DNA of 10,578 nt from Podochytrium sp. JEL0797 (GCA_027596195.1 JADGJG010000950.1:1-10578), one strand, 5' to 3'; positions 1 through 8,695 are shown, counted from the stretch's first letter. Numbers and translations: made by a program. Notes: a model not told the origin generated them from the sequence alone.

Positions 1-621
1 CTCGTGTTCAAGATTGAAGAATCCCTCACGTACCCCAACTCTGGATACTTTGGCGACCGTCTCAAGGAAACCGTGTTGACACACTTCCGATACACCAACA
101 ACGTGACCAAATCCTCTGACCGCGTGTGGAGCGATGATACCGAAGAGCGCGCACGTGCGAGGGAGGCGCAGGGACTCACGGACGCGTTGCCTCCTCTTCG
201 TGCAATCGTGTTGGACTTTTCGGCTGTTAATAATGTGGATTACACTGGTCTTCAAGCGCTTCTGGACTCCAAAGACGATTTGACGCGGTTTGCGGGCCGT
301 TCCGTGCCGTTCCATTTCGCCAACGTGCGGAAGCAGCAGTTGAACACGCTCGTGCGTGTTCCTAGTGCTTTGTCTGGAGCCAACACGGATGCTACCCCTG
401 GTGCGCCTGGGGAACGTGCGGAGAAGGGAGTTGTAGCGGGGTTGTTGGGCAAGTTCAAGAAGGATCCCGAGACGGCGAGTGTGGAACGGGAGAATCGCGT
501 GGCGGCGTTGGAGTATTTCCATTTCAGTGTGAGTGAGGCTGTGGATGCTGCTGAGAAGGAAACGCGCCATGTGTTGAGCGAGGAGGAGGAGGTGCAGATT
601 GTTGCTGGGGAAAAGCAGTAA
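1..621 (+). CDS. SulP-family sulfate permease, C-terminal STAS domain (5' partial)
   Basis: This is the cytoplasmic C-terminal end of a SulP (SLC26-type) sulfate transporter of the plasma membrane. The reading frame is open from base 1, so the membrane domain lies off the left edge and the GTG at 4 is an internal Val, not a start. The first visible residues (FKIEESLTYPN) match the STAS entry strand of fungal Sul1/Sul2-type permeases. DFSAVNNVDYTG (residues 72-83 of the visible part) is the STAS core motif of the form D-x-S-x-V-x-x-[VI]-D-x-T-G. A Gly/Ala/charged insertion (about residues 124-158) separates the core from a final helix-rich segment, followed by an acidic tail (SEEEEVQI). No intron is seen in this part. 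TAA stops it at 619-621. Family assignment is strong; substrate specificity (sulfate versus another anion) is inferred from family resemblance. Confidence 0.88.
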   Translation, partial: LVFKIEESLTYPNSGYFGDRLKETVLTHFRYTNNVTKSSDRVWSDDTEERARAREAQGLTDALPPLRAIVLDFSAVNNVDYTGLQALLDSKDDLTRFAGRSVPFHFANVRKQQLNTLVRVPSALSGANTDATPGAPGERAEKGVVAGLLGKFKKDPETASVERENRVAALEYFHFSVSEAVDAAEKETRHVLSEEEEVQIVAGEKQ

Positions 622-1476
622 TATCTCAATAGTTTCGAAAATTCCAAAATAGACACTCCTTTTGTTCGACTACTCTACTTATTAAATGGCATCCCAATGG
701 ATTTGACCTCCGAGCTACTGTGAATGCGAGTCAAGGGGGTCTTCTCCCTTGCCGGCTGGTAAACGAGTAAACGAGGTAATGATTACGATGCTTTGGAGAC
801 TCATGTTTTTAATCTCATTTTCTATTGATTTCGTGAAAAAATAATATACGGCCGTCAAAGTGAATCGCGTCGCGACTCAGTCCACGTCAGAGTGTGCGAC
901 ACGAATCAAGAGAAAATCATATGCATATTCATAATTTTCGATAACCAGAAACGCGTCGAAAAGGACGAAATGCAAAGACTAAATTTCACGCTTCGTCGCG
1001 CGTAGTTGAGTTTTGTCACGAACGACAAATACAAAACGTCAAGCCAGGCGCGCGATCTACTCGTCCAACGTGTGAGTTTCCTTTTTGACCTGTTTGCGTT
1101 TGACAGGTCTTTTTTCGATCCACACACTTAACTGCACACTTCCCCCCAATCAGCTCCTCATCCACGCGTGCTAATCGCTTGTTATAATAAGGACGTTTTT
1201 TGTTCCTTTTTTTGTTGCAATCCATTGGGGCTTCCAGAACTCGTGAACTCGCTCGATGACTGGATGTAAGACGGGGTTCCCTGAATTAAAAGGTCACTTG
1301 CTGGAGTCGAGAAGGGAGAGTTGTAATGGCCCCTTGATTAGACTGGTTACTCACGTTGGTGCGACAAATTTGGTCTGGCCATACCCTTCCAAACCTATAT
1401 TTTTGCTCCTGGCTGCACAATGTTGGCTTTCACGGGGTGCAGCTGCAGGGGCTTAGAACGAGCTTTTGGGTCGATA

Positions 1477-1486
1477 AACACGTGTT
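1477..1486. promoter_or_regulatory. AACACGTGTT palindrome, possible bHLH-type (E-box) site
   Basis: A perfect 10-bp palindrome with a CACGTG core lies about 190 bp upstream of the isocitrate lyase start. CACGTG is the classic binding core for bHLH factors, so a regulatory role is plausible. No factor or expression data support it here. Confidence 0.3.
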
Positions 1487-1611
1487 GAATTTCTCATTTC
1501 CGATGCTTGACTCAATGTAATGAAATCGAACGAAAGCAGCGACAAGAACCAACAACATGCACCTTTCCTATGATTCCTCATGAAATTTCTGAGACCCAGG
1601 AGACCACGTCC

Positions 1612-1617
1612 CACGTG
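1612..1617. promoter_or_regulatory. Second CACGTG element, 59 bp before the isocitrate lyase ATG
   Basis: The same CACGTG core as at 1479-1484, with the related CACGTC directly before it (about 1604-1609). It could be a second copy of a promoter element, or it may simply lie in the 5' UTR. A hexamer can occur by chance in this GC-balanced sequence. Confidence 0.25.
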
Positions 1618-1675
1618 CCTCCCAAGTGGTTTTCGCAAACGAAACTTTTCGCAAAAGAAAAACAACTCTCCCAAA

Positions 1676-3896
1676 ATGGCACCACTCACCGCCGCACAAC
1701 TCGCTTCCGAAGAAGCCACCTTCCAACAGCAAACTGCCGCCATCAAACAGGGCTGGGCAACCTCCCGCTTTGCCCAGATCATCCGGCCATACAGCGCCGC
1801 CGATGGTGAGGCGTCCGGTTCTTTAATTATAGCAGCAGTGCTTAATAAGCTTGCTTAGTCGCCATCAAGCGCGGCACCATGGCCCAGGACTACGCGTCAA
1901 ACACGCAGGCAAAGAAACTGTGGGGGCTGCTCAAGACGCACCACCAGAACAAGACGGCTTCGCGTACGTACGGTGCCCTGGATCCAATCCAAGTGAGTGT
2001 GAAGGCATTCGCTGCTATCCCCCCTCTATTCGTCCCTGTATTCTCCACGCATTCTCTCTATCGCGGTTATCTGGATGCTTTTCGGGCATTCTCGGAACAA
2101 CGAGTCACACCCATGAGCTTTTTTGGCCTGGCGCCACATTTTCACCCGGGTGGCGTGGCGGTTTCAGTTCTCTCTCTCTGCGCATATCACTCAGCGCTGA
2201 TTCACTTGAGTAAGCACATGCTGACGAGTTGTTCCAGGTGATCCAAATGGGAAAGTTCATTGACACCATCTATGTGAGTGGCTGGCAATGCTCGTCCACG
2301 GCTTCGACTTCGAACGAGCCCGGTCCCGATCTTGCAGACTACCCCATGGTAATACTATTCACCCTTTTCCACCTTCGAACGAGATTCTGACCCCCCTGTC
2401 AAAAAAAAACAAACAAAAAAAAAACAGGACACTGTCCCCAATAAGGTAAATCCACACGTGAATTTATTTCCCTTTTTAGAATGGGTTCTAATGGAAGAAA
2501 CCTACTCAAACCTAATTAGGTCGAACACCTCTTCCTCGCCCAACAATTCCACGACCGCAAACAACGCGAAGCCCGTCTCACCCTCGCCCCCGCCGCCCGC
2601 GCGACCCAGCAATACCACGACTACCTGCGTCCCATCATTGCTGACGCAGACACGGGTCACGGAGGAATCAGTGAGTTGTTTGAACTTCTCGCTCCCATGC
2701 CTTTTTGCTGAGATTATGCTCCTTCCTTCAGCGGCCACAATGAAACTCGCCAAAATGTTTGTCGAACGCGGTGCCGCCGGAATCCACCTCGAGGACCAAA
2801 TGGCGGGCACCAAAAAGTGCGGGCACATGGCTGGAAAGGTGCTTGTTCCCGTTCAGGAACACGTGAACCGTCTGGTGGCTGTGAGACTGCAGTTTGATAT
2901 CATGGGAGTCGAGAACATTATCGTGAGCAGAACGGATGCGGAGGCTGCCACGCTCATCACGTCCAACATTGACCGTCGCGACCACTCGTTCATTTTGGGA
3001 TCCACGAACCCGTCGCAGAGACCTTTGGCGGAGGTGATGGAGGATGCGATGGCGGCTGGCAAGCAGGGGGGTGCGCTTGCCAAGGTTGAGTCGGACTGGG
3101 TTGCTGCGGCTGGCATCAAGCTCTACAGCGTTGCCGTTGTCGAGGCCCTCAAGGCTTCCAACAGCGCCAAGAAGGACGCCCAGATTGCCGAGTTTACCGG
3201 AAAGGTTGCGGCCATGTCGAACGCGGAGGCCAGGAAGCTTGCCAAGTCGTTTGGAGTGGACCCCTTCTGGTGCTGGAACATGCCTCGCGTCCGCGAGGGA
3301 TACTTCCGCTACCAAGGAGGAACCAAGGCGTGCATTGCGCGTGCCATTGCTTACGCTCCTTACAGTGACTTGCTGTGGATGGAGACGGCCAAGCCCATCT
3401 ACGCGCAGGCCAAGGAGTTTGCGACGGGAGTTCACTCCGTTCACCCGAACGTGATGCTTGCATACAACTTGTCGCCTTCGTTCAACTGGGATGCGGCGGG
3501 TATGAACGACAACCAGATTCGTACGTACATTGACGATTTGGCCAAGCTCGGATTCGTATGGCAGTTTATCACTTTGGCTGGGGTAACGTGTTTCTGTTTT
3601 GCTTTTGGGCTTTCGACTCGTTTTCTAAATCTTTTTTTGTTTTGTCTTGCCAGTTCCACTCCAACGCCCTCATCTCCGACAACTTTGCCAAGGACTATGC
3701 GCAACGCGGTATGCTCGCATACGTCGAAGGCATCCAACGCCAGGAACGTGCGAACGGGGTCGAGACGCTGACGCACCAAAAGTGGTCGGGAGCCGAGTAC
3801 TACGACAACTTGATCAAGACGGTGCAGGGAGGAGTGACGGCCACGGCGGCGTTGGGATCTGGAGTGACTGAGTCTCAGTTTGGTGCCAAGCACTGA
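1676..3896 (+). CDS. ICL1: Isocitrate lyase (glyoxylate cycle), 7 exons, complete
   Basis: Cleaves isocitrate to glyoxylate and succinate, allowing growth on acetate or fatty acids. Exons by eye: 1676-1805, 1859-1992, 2238-2348, 2428-2445, 2520-2670, 2732-3582, 3654-3896 (TGA). Every intron is GT...AG and every junction keeps frame, giving 545 residues, the usual fungal length. Visible signatures are SGWQCSS (102-108), DADTGHGG (173-180, metal/substrate loop), catalytic KKCGH (209-213, Cys211) and NLSPSFNWD (427-435). The start ATG was chosen because [13 protein letters not shown] leads into the conserved RPYSAADV block. An in-frame ATG at 1580 would add 32 residues. Introns are 53, 245, 79, 74, 61 and 71 nt. 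The C-terminus GAKH is not a canonical peroxisomal SKL-type signal. 2-Methylisocitrate lyase is the main alternative within the superfamily, but overall similarity favours true isocitrate lyase. Confidence 0.95.
2428..2445 (+). other. ICL1: 18-nt microexon of isocitrate lyase (DTVPNK)
   Basis: Six codons sit between introns of 79 nt (2349-2427) and 74 nt (2446-2519). They supply DTVPNK, needed to join ...LADYPM to VEHLF in the conserved active-site region. The upstream intron ends in an A-rich stretch with almost no pyrimidine tract before CAG. Retaining the upstream intron would bring an in-frame TGA. The alternative acceptor TTTTTAG ending at 2479 would read into a TAA within a few codons. 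Confidence 0.85.
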
Positions 3897-4051
3897 GTTT
3901 TTTTTTGTTGTTGCGTGGAGTAGCATGGTTGAGGAGGGAGTGGGTTTCGTTTGTTTATTTTTTTTTTGTTGGAGGGAACTCTTTTCTTGTTCAAGGCTGT
4001 TGGTTGAAAAAGGTTTAGCAATCTGTTTGACAATTTTTCGAAAACGGCGAT
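3897..4051 (+). other. Isocitrate lyase 3' flank and promoter of the next gene
   Basis: Only 155 nt separate the lyase stop from the next start codon. The stretch is T-rich on the + strand (T runs just after the stop and at about 3957-3967). It contains no AATAAA. It must hold both the lyase 3' end signal and at least the 5' UTR of the coiled-coil gene. I see no further feature in it. Confidence 0.4.
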
Positions 4052-7000
4052 ATGTTTGGAAACGACGATGTTCGCAGACAGACGCTCAAACAAGAACGTC
4101 AACATGAAATGCAGGTAAAATCCATACAAGGAAGTACGCTTCATGAAAGAATTCCTTAAAATGCCACCGCTCAGCAATTCCTCGCCCAACAAGCGCAACA
4201 AAACCCACGCCTCCGCCGCCTCCGCGAACAACAACGCGAACTCATTGTTTCGATCGCGGATCCCTTGATTGGAAAAGAGAGTGCATTCATGGAGAGGTCT
4301 TCGGAAGGTCCGAGGGGAGGTGAGCCAACACGTTTAATGGAGCGGGGCGAGTCCGAAAATTGATTCTGTATTGGTCGCAGGACGCGATTTTTATTCATCC
4401 ATGCCTGCTGAGACGATGCACCCACGCGATGTGTATCAACCGCACAAGAAGCATTTCGAAACTTCATGGATGGATCATGGGAACCCGTAAGCAAACACCC
4501 TTTTTTCGATTCGGCTTTTGCACGAATCTACAAGAGAGCGCGCGATACAACAGGTCCATACACCAGAGAGACGCTTATTCACGCACCGAGAATTATCCTC
4601 CCCATGCGTCGAATGGATACAATGAGTATTCGAGCTCTCAACAGCAATCTCAATTCAACCGAAACGATGCGTACTCGCAACCTTCTCAGCAATACGATCG
4701 GTCCCAGTCCAGGGTATAAATTCGATATAGGAAATACAGTCTCGAAAACGGATTCTCAATTCAAATACACAGATTGGCGGGTACCGCACGCGATCCCCAC
4801 AACCCAATGCATATCAACCGTCTGGAATCGCGAATATTGGACACTCTGAGCCCTCATATCCCCGCGGCGGAGGCGGTGGATCGACGCAGTACGGATCAGA
4901 CTTGAGTACGCACCCCAACGCTCCTCCCATCAAATTTTATAACAAACTCAAATAGAGCTCCAAATGATGCAAGACCGGGAACGAAAAGACCGTGAACGCG
5001 GTGGATTTTCCATGGATCGAAATACTGCGAGAGGAGAGTATTCCGGGTTTCAACAGCAGCAGCAGCAGCAGCAACAGCGTGGACAAATTCAACACGGCGG
5101 ACTGGTGGGACAGCAATACGATGCACCGTATTTTGGAAATGGGGGGTACAACCAAGCAGCAGCGCCTTCAACGCAGCACCAGGACGGGGTTCATTTTAGT
5201 CGCAGGATGGCGGGACAGATTAATATCACGCATGACGTTGAGTGGCTTCGCCTTTATATCTCGTTTCAACAAACTGAAATTCGGGCTATTTTTCGAATAG
5301 AAAAACCAATACATGCAGGAGCTGAACGAGCAAGTGCGGCTCAAAAAAGAACGTGAGCAGTTTGATAAGCAAACGAGGAGAAATGAGGAATCTAAGGTAG
5401 CGCACAACCAAACCCCCCCGTCCCCCCCTTTTTCCACCTGAATCTCATTCACCCAAATTTCACCAAAACCAACCAGAAAGCCCAAGAAATGGAACAATTC
5501 AATCCCTGGGGCAAATCCGGCGCTGGCGCGCCACTCCGCAACCCAGACGGCACCATCAGCACGAACCTCCGCAACTCTCGCCCAGATGCCAATGGAGCCC
5601 TTCCACCACAACCTCCACAACAACAGCAGTTTAACAACGCTATGATGTCTCAACAACAGTATTATCCGCATGATCAGATGGGTGGTGGTGGTGACCCGCG
5701 TCAGTTTTACCAGTCGCCACCTCCCCAGCAGATGTCAGCACAACCGCTTGCGTCCAATTTCCTTTCGAGCTTGAACCAAATCGGAATGATGGGTGGTGCC
5801 CAAACGCAACCCCAGTTCGGAATGACCAACCCCGCATACCCACCCCCCCATCAACAACAATCCCAACAACCCCTCATCCACCCCGAAAACAACAAAACAT
5901 CTTTCCTCCGCGGTCAAGGAAACGCACAAATCCCCGACTGGCAACGCGCCGAACTCGAACAAAAACACCGCGCGCAGCTCGAAATCCAGGACGCGTTGAA
6001 GAAACAGGTGGCTGAGCGGGAGGCTGTGAAGGCGCGCTTGGAGGCGGAGAAGCGGGCAGAGGAGGAGAAGGAGCAGGAACGGGTGGTGAAGGAGCAGGAG
6101 ATGTTGAGGGTCAAGTATGCGAGGGAGTTGGAGGAGCAGAGGAGGAAGGAGGTGATTAATTTTTTTATGAAGCGATGATGATCACCTAATATCTTTGTTT
6201 TCGGGGTATAGGCCGAAGTGCAAGCCGAAAACGACCGCAAACTCGCCGAGAAAATCGCCAAACAGAAGCAAGCCGAATCCGAGCGCGAAAAATCATACCA
6301 ACAAGCCGAAGAAGAGCGCAAAAACAAAAGCCAAACCTCTGTCCGCAACAACAACAATAACGCGTCCTCTTCAAACCAACCTTCCACATCCGAACCAATC
6401 CCGTTTCGATCCACATCCCCACCCATCCCCACACTTCGCGGGAAACAACCCACTGGGCCGACAGGAAATCCTGGGAATTTGAACGAAGCCATGATGAGCC
6501 AACAACCACTCCAACAACAACCGTTTCGATCCAATTCACCTCCAATCCCAACCTTGCGCAACAAACAACCGCCCCCTGTGGCGTCACAACCTTTGAACAA
6601 CATTGAATCCATGAATCAACAGCTCAGTGACTCTTTGCACGAAAAAATGGCTCCCGCGGAACCACGAGTCCAACGCGAACACAATCTGTTTGCAGATTCA
6701 TTGAATTCGGTACCCCCGAAACGAACGCAGATTGAATCCAAGGTGGACACATCGGCTGTCTTGGAGCAACTGTTGAGCATTCAAAGGGTGAGTGTGTTGT
6801 TTTGTCAATCGAAGTTCTTACCTGAACCCGCCGTCCAACAACTGACGTCTAATCGCAATCCAGTCCCTCGAAGACGAAGACCACAAAATCAAACATGACC
6901 TGTCGCAGCCCATGAATCAATCCCACAAGCCGAAACCGAAACCGCGATCCGGAATGCTCGACGACATTCTCACTTCCTACCCCTCCCATAATCCCACAGA

Positions 7001-7648
7001 TTCATCATTCCAAAAATCAAAGTTCTATATTCCCTCTGTGCTGGATCAGCAGAAAGAGATTCTGGCGCAACAGGATCGAGAGATCAAGGCGTTGAAGGAG
7101 GGTGGGAAGAAGACTCATATCTGGATGAACGAGAAAGTGCAACCGCAGGTTCCTCCTCGAGAGAGGGAAAAGACGGCGAATCCGCGAGAAGAGCCGCGGA
7201 ATTACAAGTACATGAAGAATTCGGACGACTTTTTCGGACCCGAGAAGCACAAGTTGGAAATCGCGATGGTAAGAAAAGGTGAAGGATGCATTTGTGCTTG
7301 TTTATTAATGACCGAACGATACAGGACAAACTGCACAGCGAATCGAAACTGATTTACGCGGATGGAATCATTGCGCGACATGCCCCCAAATCACCGGAAT
7401 ACACAATTGTTGAATCGATTGGATCCAGCATGCAATCTTCGCGTTCGAATTCGGCCTTTGCAAAGTATGGGCGACGCGGAGCACCCCCGCATTCAGCGAC
7501 TTCGTCTTTGAACGTGCGGGGAATCGAGCAGTTGAACGATGAGCGGCTCAAGCGACTAAGAGAGTTGGATGATATGATGACGCGACATCCGGATCATTTG
7601 GTGAATGACTTTATGAACCGCGGGGTTTCTCGGGGGACAAGGGCTTGA
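4052..7648 (+). CDS. Gln/Pro-rich coiled-coil protein, CSPP1/CCDC66-like (probable centriole/cilium protein), 11 exons
   Basis: Exons by eye: 4052-4114, 4175-4319, 4381-4486, 4554-4713, 4773-4905, 4956-5236, 5301-5396, 5477-6151, 6212-6787, 6864-7268, 7325-7648. They join in frame to 987 residues. Introns are 50-80 nt GT...AG; intron 6 has the weakest donor (GTTGAG at 5237). The ATG at 4052 is the first after an in-frame TGA (4028). The N-terminus is an Arg/Gln helix (1-50), followed by disordered Tyr/Gln/Gly-rich sequence with Q9 (235-243). A short helix (NQYMQELNEQ) and the motif NPWGKSGAGAPLRNPDG (about 337-353) follow. Then come Pro/Gln-rich sequence, a long charged coiled coil (about 484-593), and two PFRS-SPPIPTLR repeats (617-633, 657-673). 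The helix plus G-[KR]-x-GAGAPLR layout resembles CSPP1/CCDC66-type microtubule/centrosome proteins as I remember them. The gene is well supported; the family name is tentative. Confidence 0.72.
5051..5077 (+). repeat. CAG/CAA triplet run encoding Gln9
   Basis: CAA, six CAG, CAA, CAG in frame inside exon 6 of the coiled-coil gene (residues about 235-243). The six pure CAG units could make it length-variable between strains. It lies in a disordered, Gln-rich segment, so length changes are probably tolerated. Confidence 0.85.
6401..6451 (+). repeat. 17-residue repeat, copy 1 (PFRSTSPPIPTLRGKQP)
   Basis: First copy of an in-frame 51-nt unit in exon 9, residues 617-633. It matches copy 2 at 15 of 17 residues and starts 120 nt before it. 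Many third codon positions differ between the copies, so the protein motif is better preserved than the DNA, suggesting an old duplication under selection. Confidence 0.85.
6521..6571 (+). repeat. 17-residue repeat, copy 2 (PFRSNSPPIPTLRNKQP)
   Basis: Second copy, residues 657-673, differing from copy 1 at two residues (Thr to Asn and Gly to Asn). The S-P-P-[IV]-P core recalls short repeated motifs in CSPP1-type proteins, and could be a docking or phosphorylation site. That function is inference. Confidence 0.85.
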
Positions 7649-7681
7649 CTGAACAAAAAAAAAAAAAAACTCAACCAACGA
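7649..7681 (+). other. 33-nt intergenic gap with an A15 run
   Basis: The whole space between the coiled-coil gene stop (TGA 7646-7648) and the Rpp1 start (ATG 7682) is 33 nt, 15 of them a single A run (7655-7669). There is no room for a separate 3' UTR, terminator and promoter, so the Rpp1 promoter probably lies inside the upstream coding region, or the transcripts overlap. Confidence 0.8.
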
Positions 7682-8695
7682 ATGTTCTTTGATCTCAACC
7701 TTCCCACCAACGCACTTTCTGAATCGGAAGTGTCTGCATGCACTACGCTTCTGATGCGGTTTGGAGTGTCAGTGGCAGCAACGAATACGCAGGTGGCTAC
7801 TCCACTTTGATTCACCGTGACCTTGTCTTACACGATCGGAATAGGTCTCCGGCAAGGGCTGCCTCTCCTCTCTCTCCGAGACTCGGCGCACCAAAGCGGC
7901 CGAAAGCAGCCAATGGGCGGACGCGACGCCCTTCCGGCTCCTGACTCGGCTCACCATGGTCCTCGACGACGCGAATCTAAACCTCAAAATCGACGCCTCG
8001 AACCAAAAGCTGCAGCACTTTGACATTCTCGCCGTGAAACCAGAAACAGAAAAGGCCTTTGTCTACGCCGCTCAGCACGCTGATATCGATGTGATCCAGC
8101 TGAATCTGGCTCAGAAACTGCCGTTTTACATCAAAAAGACAACTGTGAACATGGCCACGCAGCGTGGCATCTTTTTCGAGGTGTCGTATGGGCCGTGTAT
8201 CAGAGGTGTGTCAAGGATTCCTACTCTCATTCCATCTGATCCAGAATTCCAGACTCAATCGCACGCGCAAACATCATCGCAAACATCCAACAACTCTTGC
8301 GCGTTACCGGTGGGAAACACATCATCATTTCGAGCGACGCCATGCGTGCGTTGGACATTCGATCCCCACAGGACGTGCAGAACTTGGCGCAGGTGTTCGG
8401 AATCCCAGACAAGCACGCGCGGGATGCCGTTTCGGCCAACTGTCGGTCCGTCTTGTTTCATGCAGGTGTGTGACCTAGTATTCTCGTTCATTCTATCACG
8501 TCTTTCTGCCAAAGTGACCTCTTGACATCCCATACAGCAACGCGAAGAGACACCATGAAGGGATTCGTGTCGGTCGAACCACTCTCGTCACTCACAGAGG
8601 GAGTGAAATGGAAGTTGGGTGCCGTTCCAACGGAAGACGAATTGAAAACTGGCAACGACTTTGTATCGTTTGGTGACTTGAGCGGTTTCGAATAA
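7682..8695 (+). CDS. RPP1: RNase P/MRP protein subunit Rpp1 (RPP30 family), 4 exons, complete
   Basis: A protein subunit of nuclear RNase P and RNase MRP, needed for tRNA 5' processing and rRNA maturation. Exons by eye: 7682-7792, 7845-8205, 8253-8465, 8538-8695 (TAA), giving 280 residues; human RPP30 is 268. Introns are 52, 47 and 72 nt. The N-terminus MFFDLNLP is typical of the family. Visible conserved blocks are LLTRLT (69-74), FDILAVKPETEKAF, KLPFYIKK (128-135), RGIFFEVSYGP, GGKHIIISS (177-185) and NCRSVLFH (220-227). These run in the order expected for the PHP-like TIM-barrel RPP30 fold. After the barrel there is a short C-terminal tail ending DLSGFE. The donor of intron 1 (GTGGCT) is weak, but frame and family sequence support it. 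It lies head-to-tail with the coiled-coil gene and converges on the SWI/SNF-type gene. Confidence 0.93.

Larger units (their letters stand above)
622..1675. other. Intergenic region: permease 3' flank and isocitrate lyase promoter/5' UTR
   Basis: About 1 kb without a gene I can support on either strand. ATTAAA at 681-686 could serve as a variant poly(A) signal for the permease. A forward CCAATCAG is at 1146-1153, and TATA-like stretches are at about 1182-1190 and 1396-1404. Several ATGs occur at 1503, 1515, 1521, 1570 and 1580 ahead of the lyase start. Either transcription starts downstream of most of them or they affect translation. The block 1630-1655 contains a direct repeat of TTTTCGCAAA (1630-1639 and 1646-1655) just upstream of the start codon. 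No tRNA-like cloverleaf or B-box was found by eye. The promoter role is inferred from position only. Confidence 0.5.

Noticed and set aside
4..6. GTG at 4 as the start codon of the first gene
   Set aside because: The frame is open through base 1 and the visible protein starts inside a STAS domain, so this is an internal Val of a truncated gene.
652..900. tRNA-like B-box sequence (GTTCGACTA near 664)
   Set aside because: No matching A-box, acceptor stem or cloverleaf could be folded by eye around it.
1256..1456. Small open frame of 66 codons upstream of isocitrate lyase
   Set aside because: No recognisable domain, no codon pattern like the neighbours, and it lies in the promoter region; length is within chance expectation.
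2274..2279. Perfect GTGAGT donor inside isocitrate lyase exon 3
   Set aside because: It encodes the Val-Ser of the conserved YVSGWQCSS block, and removing the following sequence would delete essential residues. It is treated as coding, though it could act as a cryptic donor.
2463..2479. TTTTTAG acceptor in isocitrate lyase intron 4
   Set aside because: It has a better pyrimidine tract than the chosen site, but it leads within a few codons to a TAA and breaks the conserved NKVEHLF junction; the acceptor ending at 2519 keeps frame and sequence.
2728..3444. Long antisense frame (238 codons) within isocitrate lyase exon 6
   Set aside because: The + strand encodes unambiguous isocitrate lyase motifs here; the antisense frame is a by-product of codon composition.
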